Below are positions 1-8,050 of a stretch of DNA of 64,000 nt, piece by piece. The DNA comes from Marinobacter adhaerens HP15 (GTDB taxonomy: Bacteria > Pseudomonadota > Gammaproteobacteria > Pseudomonadales > Oleiphilaceae). How positions within the stretch are numbered: the first letter of the stretch is position 1; each line of letters begins with the position of its first letter. The DNA is taken from positions 3,162,001 to 3,226,000 of the forward strand of contig NC_017506.1 of assembly GCF_000166295.1 (NCBI RefSeq), written 5' to 3'. The position numbers and the translations under genes were made by a program. The notes beneath the pieces were generated by a model. It did no database searches and was not told the origin of the DNA. It saw nothing but the letters and a program-made list of their open reading frames with translations.

Positions 1-1
1 C

Positions 2-274
2 AGCGCATCTGTGAGCTCCAAAGGGCTGTTTGAATGCATTAACCGCAATGGTAACGGTTACATCGACCGTTCTGAACACGTATACCTGCGCCCATGCGGA
101 ATCACCGAAGACCTCGCCTGCGGTAATGTTCCAGACTCATTTGACGAAAGCTCTAACACTGACACCGTGCAATTCGGATCGAGATTTCTTCAACTTGCCG
201 ACGCAGATGGTGATGGGAGGATAAGCAGTCTGGAGCTCCGCGCCCACTGCAATAACATGACCGTGAAGAAATAA
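2..274 (+). CDS. EF-hand protein, N-terminally cut by window edge
   Basis: The reading frame is open to the left edge of the window, so the true start is probably upstream; a GTG at position 11 is the first possible start inside it. Counting from that GTG, residues 11-22 (N-R-N-G-N-G-Y-I-D-R-S-E) and 64-75 (D-A-D-G-D-G-R-I-S-S-L-E) both match the 12-residue EF-hand loop with an oxygen ligand at positions 1, 3, 5 and Glu at 12. The second loop is canonical; the first has Asn in place of Asp. Calcium binding follows from family knowledge. The role and location in the cell cannot be told because any signal peptide would lie outside the window. The frame ends at TAA, and a terminator-like hairpin lies about 80 nt downstream. 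Confidence 0.6.
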   Translation, partial: SASVSSKGLFECINRNGNGYIDRSEHVYLRPCGITEDLACGNVPDSFDESSNTDTVQFGSRFLQLADADGDGRISSLELRAHCNNMTVKK

Positions 275-352
275 ATTCTGGGTTCGCCTGGGCGCAATTT
301 GATGAGAAAAGAAAGTGGTGCCGCCTCCGGGCACCCAGATTCAACGACTTAG

Positions 353-371
353 CCCGCCTTGTGCGGGTTTT
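353..371 (+). terminator. Intrinsic terminator after EF-hand gene
   Basis: CCCGC (353-357) pairs with GCGGG (363-367) around a 5-nt loop and is followed by TTTT. It is a short, GC-only stem and the only terminator-like structure between the EF-hand gene and the Mop gene. Confidence 0.5.
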
Positions 372-499
372 GTCGTTTCTGGCATTCCTGAAATGAGACC
401 AGAGGCTGCTACAGCCAGTGGCAGGAACATTGACGGCCATTTTTGGTCATTCCCCCATGTTATGATGCGGAAATTGAACCCAATCCCAGGAGGCGACCT

Positions 500-928
500 A
501 TGAAAGTCAGTGCACGCAATGCGTTAAACGGCAAAGTGGTTAGCATCAAAGAAGGTCCGGTAAACTCCGAGGCCATCGTAGAGCTGGCCGGAGGCGAGCA
601 GTTGGTTGCCGTTGTAACCAGCGAGAGCGCGAAACACCTTGGACTGGAATCAGGCAGTCAGGTTACTGCGCTGATCAAGGCACCCTGGGTCATGTTGATG
701 ACCGAATGCGACGATATTCGCCTGTCAGCACGCAACTGTCTCAAAGGTAAGGTGGTCAGCGTCAGTGATGGTGCGGTCAATGCCGAAGTTGTTCTTGAAC
801 TGGCCGGTGGTAGCCGACTATGCGCCATCGTGACACGCGATGCCGTCGAGGAATTGGGACTAGAATCCGGCGTGGATGCCTCGGCTGTTATCAAGGCATC
901 AAACATTATTCTGGCCGTACCCGCCTGA
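500..928 (+). CDS. Tandem Mop (TOBE) domain molybdate-binding protein
   Basis: This 142-residue protein consists of two clearly homologous halves. Residues 3-31 (S-A-R-N-A-L-N-G-K-V-V-S...) and about 74-102 (S-A-R-N-C-L-K-G-K-V-V-S...) are the Mop/TOBE signature, each continuing to a 'GLESG' motif near the end of the half. Stand-alone Mop proteins (molbindins) and the C-terminal pair in ModE bind molybdate or tungstate oxyanions in the cytoplasm; storage or buffering is the usual role. The ATG at 500 is chosen because a perfect AGGAGG lies at 488-493; an in-frame ATG at 443 has no such site. No mod transport genes are adjacent, so the link to molybdenum rests on the domain alone. Confidence 0.85.
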   Translation: MKVSARNALNGKVVSIKEGPVNSEAIVELAGGEQLVAVVTSESAKHLGLESGSQVTALIKAPWVMLMTECDDIRLSARNCLKGKVVSVSDGAVNAEVVLELAGGSRLCAIVTRDAVEELGLESGVDASAVIKASNIILAVPA

Positions 929-983
929 TCATTGACCATATCAGTCGTCGGCAGCAATCAGCGTTGCTGCCCGGACAACGCAC

Positions 984-1014
984 AAAAAACCGCGACCATG
1001 ATCGCGGTTTTTTT
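984..1014. terminator. Bidirectional terminator between Mop gene and uspA
   Basis: AAAACCGCGA and its complement (ending at 1010) flank a short loop, with an A-run on the left and a T-run on the right, so it can serve both the plus-strand Mop gene and the convergent minus-strand uspA gene. Confidence 0.85.
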
Positions 1015-1030
1015 GACTTCAGAAATAATG

Positions 1031-1471
1031 TCACTCGCTTACGACAGTCACCGGCCGGTGAGCATGCCTGACGACCTTCTCGCTCACACTGCCAAGAGTG
1101 AGGCTTCTCAACGTAGAGTCGCCGCGCCGCCCCAGAAACATATGGGAGCCGGGATGTTCATCAAGGTATTCAACGATCTCCTTGGCCGGATCACCCTTTA
1201 GCAGGACTTCTTCCGCCGGCTCAACAATCCCGCTTACCGCCTGCTTCGCGGCATCAAATGCCTTGCGTCCGTATTCGCTGGCTTGTTCGTCAATGTCACT
1301 CTGCGGTATGCCACTTACGATCAGTCTCTCGAGCTTGGTGCCAGGGAAGACGGCAAGCAGTTTGAGTGGCTGGTTCGTCGCTTTGGCAAACTCCGCTGCC
1401 ATTTTGGCGGCGTGCGATGAATGCTCCGAACCGTCACACGCGACTACGATGCTTTGATTTCCATTTGCCAT
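1031..1471 (-). CDS. Universal stress protein, UspA family
   Basis: Single-domain Usp fold of 146 residues. The N-terminus 'SIVVACDGSEHS' and the C-terminal pattern G-R-R-G followed nine residues later by G-S match the ATP-binding signature G-2x-G-9x-G(S/T) of nucleotide-binding Usp proteins. Usp proteins are cytoplasmic dimers associated with survival of starvation or respiratory stress; the specific role here is unknown. The ATG at 1471 is preferred over the upstream ATG at 1495 because a GGAAAGGAG site sits about 8 nt before it. It converges on the Mop gene and shares its terminator. Confidence 0.9.
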   Translation of the reverse strand: MANGNQSIVVACDGSEHSSHAAKMAAEFAKATNQPLKLLAVFPGTKLERLIVSGIPQSDIDEQASEYGRKAFDAAKQAVSGIVEPAEEVLLKGDPAKEIVEYLDEHPGSHMFLGRRGDSTLRSLTLGSVSEKVVRHAHRPVTVVSE

Positions 1472-1660
1472 GTCATCAACTCCTTTCCTGATCAATGTTT
1501 AACCAACCTAACATTGCTGCGGCCATACGAGGGTTGATTGAAATCAATTACAGCGGGATCGGTTTTATGGTCGAAGCGCATTTGTACCTATTGCCGGAAC
1601 CTGTGACACCATTAATCCTTGCGCTGCCGAGACGGCAATTGACGACAAGGAGTGATTGAA

Positions 1661-2623
1661 ATGCTGATGGCCATTGGGGCGATCATCGCGGGTCTGATTC
1701 TGTTGGTGTGGAGTGCGGACAAATTTGTGGAAGGCTCGGCTACCACCGCCAGCCATTTCGGAATGCCCCCGCTGCTTATTGGTATGGTTGTGGTGGGTTT
1801 TGGCACGTCTGCGCCAGAGATGGCCGTGTCTGCACTGGCGGCCTCGCAGGGTAATCCCGGTCTGGCTCTGGGCAACGCCTATGGCTCGAATATCACCAAC
1901 ATTGCGTTGATTCTGGGCATCACAGCCCTGCTGGCGCCGATCGCCGTTCACTCCCAGGTCATGCGAAAGGAGCTACCCATTCTCATTCTGGTCACCGCCT
2001 TTGCCGGCTGGCAACTGTGGGACGGGGATCTGAGCCGGATGGATGCCATCGGGCTGATGCTGGCGTTTGTTGCCCTGATTGGCTGGAGCATCTACCAGGG
2101 CCGTCGGCAGCCAGACGATGCTCTCGCTACAGAGATGACCGAAGAAGTGCACGCAATGCCAGTGCGCAAAGCCATTTTATGGCTGGTGGTCGGACTGCTG
2201 CTGCTGATTGTCAGCTCCCGCATACTGGTGTGGGGTGCGGTTGATCTGGCAACTACCTTTGGCATCAGCGATCTGGTTATCGGCCTGACCATCGTGGCCG
2301 TTGGCACATCACTTCCGGAACTTGCCTCATCCATCATTGCCGCCCGCAAAGGAGAGCATGATCTGGCCCTGGGCAACATTCTGGGTTCCAACCTGTTTAA
2401 CACCCTTGCCGTCGTGGGGATTGCAGGACTGATTGCCCCCATGCCGGTGGCGCCAGAAGTGCTCACCCGTGACTTCCCGGTAATGGCTGCCCTCACCCTG
2501 GTTCTGTTTGCCATGTGCTATGGCTTCCGCGGGCCCGGACGTATCAACCGGTTTGAAGGGAGCGCCCTGCTACTTGCCTTCGTGGCTTATACCGTGTATC
2601 TCTTGGCTTTTTCGGGAGCGTAA
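1661..2623 (+). CDS. CaCA-family Na+(K+)/Ca2+ exchanger
   Basis: Inner-membrane antiporter of 320 residues with the internal duplication typical of the calcium/cation antiporter superfamily. Alpha-repeat 1 carries 'GFGTSAPEMAVSA' and 'GNAYGSNITNIALILG'; alpha-repeat 2 carries 'AVGTSLPELASSI' and 'GNILGSNLFNTLAVVG'. The acidic residues in the two S-x-PE/LPE motifs form the ion-binding site in the family. The length and two-fold pattern match YrbG-like proteins. The start at 1661 is chosen because AAGGAG precedes it by 8 nt; a GTG at 1652 in frame would overlap that site. The lysE-type gene follows after 3 nt, suggesting co-transcription. Ion specificity cannot be read from the sequence. Confidence 0.88.
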   Translation: MLMAIGAIIAGLILLVWSADKFVEGSATTASHFGMPPLLIGMVVVGFGTSAPEMAVSALAASQGNPGLALGNAYGSNITNIALILGITALLAPIAVHSQVMRKELPILILVTAFAGWQLWDGDLSRMDAIGLMLAFVALIGWSIYQGRRQPDDALATEMTEEVHAMPVRKAILWLVVGLLLLIVSSRILVWGAVDLATTFGISDLVIGLTIVAVGTSLPELASSIIAARKGEHDLALGNILGSNLFNTLAVVGIAGLIAPMPVAPEVLTRDFPVMAALTLVLFAMCYGFRGPGRINRFEGSALLLAFVAYTVYLLAFSGA

Positions 2624-2626
2624 ATC

Positions 2627-3247
2627 ATGTCACTTGCAGCCTGGCTGACCTTCCTTGTTGCAGCCGTTCTGATCAGTGTGTCCCCGGGTGCAGGGGCGAT
2701 CAATACCATGAGTAATGGTATGCGTTACGGCGTTCGCCGATCGCTGCCGGCAATCATGGGGCTGCAGCTTGGTTTTGGCATCCAGATTCTGCTGGTGGGT
2801 GCCGGCCTCGGCGCCATCATCGCGTCCTCCAACATCGCCCTGTCGGTTATCAAATGGCTGGGTGTTGCCTACCTGATCTGGCTGGGCATTTCTAAATGGC
2901 GAGAGCCTGTGATGGAATCCATGGACGATGACCGTCAGCCCGTTAGCGGGTACAAGCGGTTCTGGAATGCCGTGTTCGTGAACCTCACCAACCCCAAGGC
3001 CACGGTCTTTCTGGTGGCCCTGTTTCCACAGTTTCTGGTAGCAGGCGCACCCCATGGCCCGCAGTTGCTCACCATGGGCATCACACTAATTCTGGTGGAT
3101 TGCTTGGTAATGCTCGGCTACGCCCTGCTGGCAAGCCAGCTGTTCCGGTTTATGACCACAGCCCGGCGCCAGCGGCAGATGAACCGCGTATTTGGCGGCC
3201 TGTTTGTGACCGCCGCTGTCGCCCTGGCCAGCTTCAAGCGCGCCTGA
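2627..3247 (+). CDS. LysE/RhtB-family amino-acid exporter
   Basis: A hydrophobic protein of 206 residues with about six predicted membrane segments. The N-terminal 'SPGAGAINTMSNGMRYG' and following 'AIMGLQLGF' match the LysE/RhtB signature region, and 'NLTNPKATVFLVALFPQF' is the second conserved family motif. Members export amino acids such as lysine, threonine or homoserine lactones; the substrate is not predictable here. The ATG is 3 nt after the exchanger stop, with GGGAG in the end of that gene serving as ribosome-binding site, so the two genes are probably translated from one mRNA. Confidence 0.88.
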   Translation: MSLAAWLTFLVAAVLISVSPGAGAINTMSNGMRYGVRRSLPAIMGLQLGFGIQILLVGAGLGAIIASSNIALSVIKWLGVAYLIWLGISKWREPVMESMDDDRQPVSGYKRFWNAVFVNLTNPKATVFLVALFPQFLVAGAPHGPQLLTMGITLILVDCLVMLGYALLASQLFRFMTTARRQRQMNRVFGGLFVTAAVALASFKRA

Positions 3248-3259
3248 TATCAGCCTGAA

Positions 3260-3700
3260 TCAGCGCAGGATGCACTCGCGGCTCAGCTTTTGGCTGAGCG
3301 TCCTGCGCTGCTGCCGGAGACTGTTCCCCCGGTCGTTGCTATAGCCCGCCCGCAGTTTAGACTGGATCCGCTCCAGTTTGCTTCTATAGGTTGCGCAGGT
3401 CTTCTCCAGCTCGGCATCGGCCTTTTCTTTTGCCGTTGCTCCGGAGCCCGTCGGGCGACCGGAGGCAAGCAGGCCTTCAACCTCTTTGCGGATTCCTGAC
3501 ACGCGTTTGCCTTGCCCGAGATTCTCGGACATCGGCACCGTGACAGGCGCCTGCACGTCAAGCTGCTTATGGGGAATTTCTCCCGGCGGGTAATCGGAAA
3601 AATGCGCTACGCCCCGGCTGTCTATCCAGGTGTATACCTCGGCACTGACTGCTGAAGTGAGAAATAAAGACAAAACAAGACCAGCCATCATCCTTGGCAT
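3260..3700 (-). CDS. DUF4124-domain exported protein
   Basis: Small exported protein of 146 residues. Residues 1-19 form a signal peptide ending S-A-V-S-A, followed by the DUF4124 motif 'EVYTWIDSRGVAHFSDYPP' that marks this family of short gammaproteobacterial periplasmic proteins. The C-terminal half (after about residue 80) is rich in Lys/Glu/Arg with helical character and may be a coiled coil. The start at 3700 is chosen because GGGAG precedes it and the product begins directly with a signal peptide; the longer frame to 3889 has no such support. Function of the family is unknown. It is convergent with the LysE-type gene and 12 nt from it. Confidence 0.8.
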   Translation of the reverse strand: MPRMMAGLVLSLFLTSAVSAEVYTWIDSRGVAHFSDYPPGEIPHKQLDVQAPVTVPMSENLGQGKRVSGIRKEVEGLLASGRPTGSGATAKEKADAELEKTCATYRSKLERIQSKLRAGYSNDRGNSLRQQRRTLSQKLSRECILR

Positions 3701-3747
3701 ACGGTTCCACTCCCTGTGGTTCGGTAATTTGGTGGGGCAGTATAGCG

Positions 3748-3764
3748 AAAAAAGCCCCGGGCTT
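3748..3764 (-). terminator. Possible terminator after glcF
   Basis: Read on the minus strand, AAGCC and GGCTT pair around a 3-nt loop (3752-3764) and are followed by six T. The stem is only 5 bp, so this is a modest candidate for the end of the dctP-glcF transcript. Confidence 0.4.
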
Positions 3765-3819
3765 GGGGGCAGATAGGCTAGGGGCCAGATGAACACCTCA
3801 TCCGACCCCGATTTCGGTT

Positions 3820-5028
3820 TTACTGGTCGAGAAGCTCGATCCAGTGCTGCACCGGCACCGGCGACTTGGTTTCCAGGTGCATCTGGCAACCGATATTGGC
3901 GGTCACGATGCGGTCCGGATTGTCGACGGTCAAAGCCTTCAGTTTGTTACCAAGCAGCTTCTGGCTCATCTCCGGCTGGGTCACCGAATAGGTGCCCGCA
4001 GACCCACAGCAAAGGTGCTTGTCCTTGGTCGCAGCCAGGTTAACACCCGCCCGTGTCAGCACCTGCTCCACCACACCGTTCTGCTTCATTGCGTGCTGCA
4101 GGGTGCAGGGACAATGGAATGCCACCTTGCCCGGATCCTGCCGGACCTTGAGCTTTTCCAGATCCTGTTTCAGCAAAAAGGCGCCTAGATCGGTGCACAG
4201 TTCGCTCACCTTCTGGGCCTTGGCGGCATAGACCGGATCGTCCTTCAACAGATGACCGTAATCCTGAACCATCGCCCCGCAACCGGAAGCCGTCATGATG
4301 ATTGCCTCAGCACCCGCCTCGATAGCGGGCCACCAGGCATCAATGTTCTGGCGCATTCTTTCCAGGCCTTTCTCGTGCTCGGAAAGGTGATAATTCACGG
4401 CACCACAGCAGCCAGCCTCCGGGGCTTCCACCATGGTAATGCCGAGCCGATCCAGAACCCGGGCGGCGGCTGCATTGGTATTCGGAGTGGCCGAAGGCTG
4501 CACGCAACCGGCCAGTGCCAGCACAATACGGCTGTGACTGGCTGCAGGCCAGGGGCTGGCCTGCTTTCTGGGCGGCACTTTGGTGCGCAGTTTTTCCGGC
4601 AATACCGGGCGGAAAACCTGCCCCAGGCGAAGCAGAACACCGAACAACTGGCGGTTGGGAATCACCCGCGCCAGGGCCCAGCGCAGCCACTTGTCTTTCG
4701 GCTCCCTGGGCATCTCCTTTTCCATCAGGCCGCGGCTGATGTCCACCAAGCGGCCATACTGGACACCGGACGGACAGGTGGTCTCACAGCTGCGGCAAGT
4801 CAGGCAGCGGTCCAGGTGCTCGCGGGTTTTCTCGGTAACTTCCGCCCCTTCCAGGAACATCTTCATCAGGTAGATCCGGCCACGAGGACCATCACGCTCG
4901 TCGTTCAGCTCCTGATAGGTCGGGCAGGTCGCGGTGCAAAAGCCACAATGCACACAGGCCCGCAGGATCGACTCGGCTTCCTGGCCTTCCTTGGTGTTAG
5001 CAAATTGTTGAACCAGATTCGTCTGCAT
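3820..5028 (-). CDS. glcF: Glycolate oxidase, iron-sulfur subunit GlcF
   Basis: The 402-residue protein carries two ferredoxin-type clusters: C25-x2-C28-x2-C31-x3-C35 and C75-x2-C78-x2-C81-x3-C85, each ending in C-P. The C-terminal two thirds contain two cysteine-rich CCG motifs ('GCCGAVNYH' and 'LCCGSAG') typical of GlcF and related 4Fe-4S subunits. In the family GlcF passes electrons from the flavin subunits GlcD/GlcE toward the respiratory quinone pool at the inner membrane. It is the last gene of the operon, starting 2 nt after the glcE stop. Length agrees with E. coli GlcF. Confidence 0.95.
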   Translation of the reverse strand: MQTNLVQQFANTKEGQEAESILRACVHCGFCTATCPTYQELNDERDGPRGRIYLMKMFLEGAEVTEKTREHLDRCLTCRSCETTCPSGVQYGRLVDISRGLMEKEMPREPKDKWLRWALARVIPNRQLFGVLLRLGQVFRPVLPEKLRTKVPPRKQASPWPAASHSRIVLALAGCVQPSATPNTNAAAARVLDRLGITMVEAPEAGCCGAVNYHLSEHEKGLERMRQNIDAWWPAIEAGAEAIIMTASGCGAMVQDYGHLLKDDPVYAAKAQKVSELCTDLGAFLLKQDLEKLKVRQDPGKVAFHCPCTLQHAMKQNGVVEQVLTRAGVNLAATKDKHLCCGSAGTYSVTQPEMSQKLLGNKLKALTVDNPDRIVTANIGCQMHLETKSPVPVQHWIELLDQ

Positions 5029-5030
5029 AA

Positions 5031-6098
5031 TTACAACCAGCTGTATAAACGTCCGGGATTGAAGATATTGTCCGGATCAAAGGCATTCTTGATGCGGCGC
5101 TGAATGCCCTTCAGGGCCTCCGGCTGGTGATGCATCACCTCACCGGTGCGATCGCCACCACGGAACAGGCTGACCTGGCCACCGGCAGCACGGGCCGCAG
5201 GCTCTAGATCTTTCAGCTCACCGGCGCCACGGAACCAGCGCTGGGAACCCGCCCAGTCGATAAACCAGTTACCTTCCAGTTTCGGTGTGGCAGCTGTCGA
5301 ACCAACGGAGAAGCGCCACAAAGGCACGTCGTTACCGGCAAAAAATTCGTGGTGCATATCCTGCACCTGTCGCCAGAAGTGGTCGCCCTCTTCCATCACT
5401 TCGCCGGACCACTTTTCAGCGGTGGCTTCCACACCGGATTTCGCACCGGCCAGACGCAGGTAAACCTTGCCGTCAACCCAGCAGGCGGCAGTGATGGGCT
5501 TGGGCTCGGCTGCCCGGCTATTCATATAGTGAACCACCTCGTCCATGCCCATCTCCTGAACCAGCGTCAGGGAAGCGGCCGGTTTCGGCATCACTTTCAT
5601 GCTGATTTCAGTGATTACGCCCAGGGTTCCCAGGGCACCGGCCTGAAGACGTGATACGTCATAGCCGGCCACGTTTTTCATTACCTGACCACCAAAGCGA
5701 AGATGTTCGCCCTTGCCATTGAGCAGCCGGATACCCAGCACCTGATCACGCACCGAGCCGGCCCAGGGGCGTCCCGGACCGGAAAGGTTACAGGCCAGGG
5801 TGCCGCCGATGGTGGAGGCGGCACCAAAATGGGGTGGCTCAAAATGCAGGCACTGACCTTCTTCAGCCAGAGTCGCCTCGATTTCGCTCAGCGGCGTGCC
5901 GGCACGGACGGTCAAAACCAGCTCCACCGGGTGATAGTCAACGATACCGGTATGCTCGCCCACGTTGAGGGTTCCGGCATCGGTGTCGGCTTCCCGGCCC
6001 ATGAAGGCCTTGGTGCCACCGCCGACAATATTGAGTTTGTGCCCGCTGTCCCGGGCCTGGAGCACTTGCTCCTTCAACTGTTGGGAAATATCAGCCAT
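5031..6098 (-). CDS. glcE: Glycolate oxidase, FAD-binding subunit GlcE
   Basis: FAD-linked subunit of 355 residues, homologous to the N-terminal part of GlcD. 'GGGTKAFMG' near residue 30 and 'GAASTIGGTLACNLSGPGR' near residue 100 are the PCMH-type FAD-binding motifs, and the end 'IFNPGRL' is typical of the family. GlcD, GlcE and GlcF together oxidise glycolate to glyoxylate. The ATG at 6098 is chosen because it has GGAAG upstream and overlaps the glcD stop by 8 nt; a frame extension to 6140 would lie deeper inside glcD. The overlap suggests translational coupling. Confidence 0.93.
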   Translation of the reverse strand: MADISQQLKEQVLQARDSGHKLNIVGGGTKAFMGREADTDAGTLNVGEHTGIVDYHPVELVLTVRAGTPLSEIEATLAEEGQCLHFEPPHFGAASTIGGTLACNLSGPGRPWAGSVRDQVLGIRLLNGKGEHLRFGGQVMKNVAGYDVSRLQAGALGTLGVITEISMKVMPKPAASLTLVQEMGMDEVVHYMNSRAAEPKPITAACWVDGKVYLRLAGAKSGVEATAEKWSGEVMEEGDHFWRQVQDMHHEFFAGNDVPLWRFSVGSTAATPKLEGNWFIDWAGSQRWFRGAGELKDLEPAARAAGGQVSLFRGGDRTGEVMHHQPEALKGIQRRIKNAFDPDNIFNPGRLYSWL

Positions 6099-7563
6099 GG
6101 GCGGCTTCCGTATGTTCGTGCGTGTGTTGTTTGTGCTCAAGGGAGCGGTATTCCTGACAGAACCGGAGGGCCGGTACGCCCTTGCCCGGGTTCAGGATAC
6201 CGGCGGGATCAAACGCGGCCTTTACGTCGTGGAACTGCTGGAGCTCCTCATCGTTGAACTGCACCGCCATCTGGCGAATCTTTTCAACGCCAACGCCGTG
6301 CTCACCGGTAATGCAGCCACCTACCTCCACACACATTTCCAGGATGCGTGAACCGAAGGCCTCCGTGCGCTCGAATTCGCCGGGCACATTCGCATCAAAC
6401 AGGATCAGCGGGTGCAGGTTGCCATCGCCGGCATGGAACACGTTGGCGACGCGAAGACCAAACTCCTCGGACATCTTCTCCATTTCCGTCAGAACATAAG
6501 CGATCTCGCGACGGGGAATGGTACCGTCCATGCAATAGTAGTCCGGTGAAATCCGGCCCACCGCCGGGAACGCAGACTTACGGCCTTTCCACAGCAGGGC
6601 TCGCTCTTCCTCGCTCTGAGAGGTCCGAACCGAAGTGGCACCCAGCTTGCGGAAGACTTCTTCGGCCTGGGCAATGTGTTCGTGAACTTCCTCCTCGGTG
6701 CCGTCCACTTCACACAACAACAACGCCTTGGCATCCCGCGGGTAACCGGCCTGGGCGAAGTCATCCGCTGCGATGATGGCGTGGCCATCCATCATTTCAA
6801 GGCCACCAGGGATAATGCCGTGGGAGATAATCCCGCCCACTGCATCACCGCCTTTCTGAACGTCATCAAACCCGGCCATGACAACCTGGGCTACTTCGGG
6901 TTTCGGCAACAGCTTCACTTTGACTTCCGTCACCACACCCAGCAGCCCCTCAGAGCCGGTCATCAGCGCAAGCAGGTCCATCCCACAGCCGTCCAGACCA
7001 TCACTGCCCACGGTCACGACATCACCCTCGGCGGTGACCATTTCCACGCTCAGGATGTTGTGAACGGTCAGACCGTACTTGAGGCAATGCACGCCGCCCG
7101 AGTTCTCGGCCACGTTACCGCCAATGGTGCAGGCGATCTGCGAGGAAGGATCTGGCCCGTAATACAAACCATACTGGGCCGCTTCTTCGCTGATGGCGAG
7201 GTTACGCACCCCAGGCTGCAGTCTTGCCGTTCGGGCCAGCGGATCAATCTCCACGATGCGATTGAACTTGGCCAGCGACAGCACCACGCCCTCCTTGTTG
7301 GGCATGGCACCGGCACTGAGTCCCGTTCCGGCTCCACGGGCCACCACAGGTACCGCGTTCTCGTTACAGATGCGCATCACCCGCTGCACCTGTTCAACGG
7401 TTTCCGGCAGCACCACCAGCAACGGCATTTCGCAATACATCGACATGCCGTCGCATTCGTAGGGCTTCATGGTTTCGTCATCGGTGATGACGTAGTCCGG
7501 GTCGATAAACGCCCGGAACTGCTCCGCCAGCTCGGCTTTGCTGACTTTCGGCTTGGTAGTCAT
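6091..7563 (-). CDS. glcD: Glycolate oxidase, main flavin subunit GlcD
   Basis: FAD-dependent oxidoreductase of 490 residues in the vanillyl-alcohol oxidase fold. 'ARGAGTGLSAGAMP' near residue 78 and 'IGGNVAENSGG' near residue 150 bind FAD; 'HAGDGNLHP' and 'ITGEHGVGVEKI' in the C-terminal half are conserved catalytic-domain motifs of GlcD and D-lactate dehydrogenase relatives. With glcE and glcF directly downstream the enzyme is best called glycolate (2-hydroxy-acid) oxidase, though D-lactate could also be a substrate. AGAGAG precedes the ATG. Confidence 0.95.
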   Translation of the reverse strand: MTTKPKVSKAELAEQFRAFIDPDYVITDDETMKPYECDGMSMYCEMPLLVVLPETVEQVQRVMRICNENAVPVVARGAGTGLSAGAMPNKEGVVLSLAKFNRIVEIDPLARTARLQPGVRNLAISEEAAQYGLYYGPDPSSQIACTIGGNVAENSGGVHCLKYGLTVHNILSVEMVTAEGDVVTVGSDGLDGCGMDLLALMTGSEGLLGVVTEVKVKLLPKPEVAQVVMAGFDDVQKGGDAVGGIISHGIIPGGLEMMDGHAIIAADDFAQAGYPRDAKALLLCEVDGTEEEVHEHIAQAEEVFRKLGATSVRTSQSEEERALLWKGRKSAFPAVGRISPDYYCMDGTIPRREIAYVLTEMEKMSEEFGLRVANVFHAGDGNLHPLILFDANVPGEFERTEAFGSRILEMCVEVGGCITGEHGVGVEKIRQMAVQFNDEELQQFHDVKAAFDPAGILNPGKGVPALRFCQEYRSLEHKQHTHEHTEAAHG

Positions 7564-7602
7564 AGCACTCTCTGGGTTCGAATTACGTCAGTGTGACAGT
7601 CA

Positions 7603-8028
7603 TCAACCGCGTTTTGTTTCAAAGTGGTCAAGACCGGCCTGGGCACAGTCCATATCCTGCTGGGGGGTACCGGAACTGATTCCGATACCACCCACCACTT
7701 CGCCGTCGACGATCACTGGCAGACCACCGCCAACAGAGCTGATGCGCCCGCCAACTTCGGTGTGGATACCGAAAGCGAGACTGCCGGGCACGTTCACCTT
7801 GTTGTAGTCATGGGTGGCTTTCTTGGCCGCAGCCGCCGTGAAGGCCTTGTCCTGGGCAATGGTCACGCTGGTGATCTTGCCGCCATCCATGCGCTCGAAG
7901 GCCACCAGATTGCCGGACTCGTCCACCACAGCGATGCACATAGGCACACCGATTTCACGGGCCTTTTCAGCCGCGCCCTCAATGAGGATGCGCGCCTCGG
8001 CAAGGTCCAGTCGTTTGATCGTCAACAT
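7603..8028 (-). CDS. glcG: GlcG/HbpS-family protein
   Basis: A 141-residue single-domain protein of the GlcG/HbpS/PduO-C fold. It shows the family features 'CIAVVDESGNLVAF', 'ITSVTIAQDKAFTAAA' and a glycine-rich end '[17 protein letters not shown]'. GlcG is found in glycolate-use operons in many proteobacteria, but its exact biochemical role is not settled; relatives bind haem or cobalamin. It lies between the TRAP large permease and glcD with short gaps on both sides, so it belongs to the same operon. An AAGGAG site precedes the ATG. Confidence 0.88.
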   Translation of the reverse strand: MLTIKRLDLAEARILIEGAAEKAREIGVPMCIAVVDESGNLVAFERMDGGKITSVTIAQDKAFTAAAAKKATHDYNKVNVPGSLAFGIHTEVGGRISSVGGGLPVIVDGEVVGGIGISSGTPQQDMDCAQAGLDHFETKRG

Positions 8029-8050
8029 AAAGCTTTACTCCTTGATTTGA

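Noticed and set aside
6676..7596. Open frame of 306 codons antisense to glcD
   Set aside because: Shadow frame with no recognisable motif.
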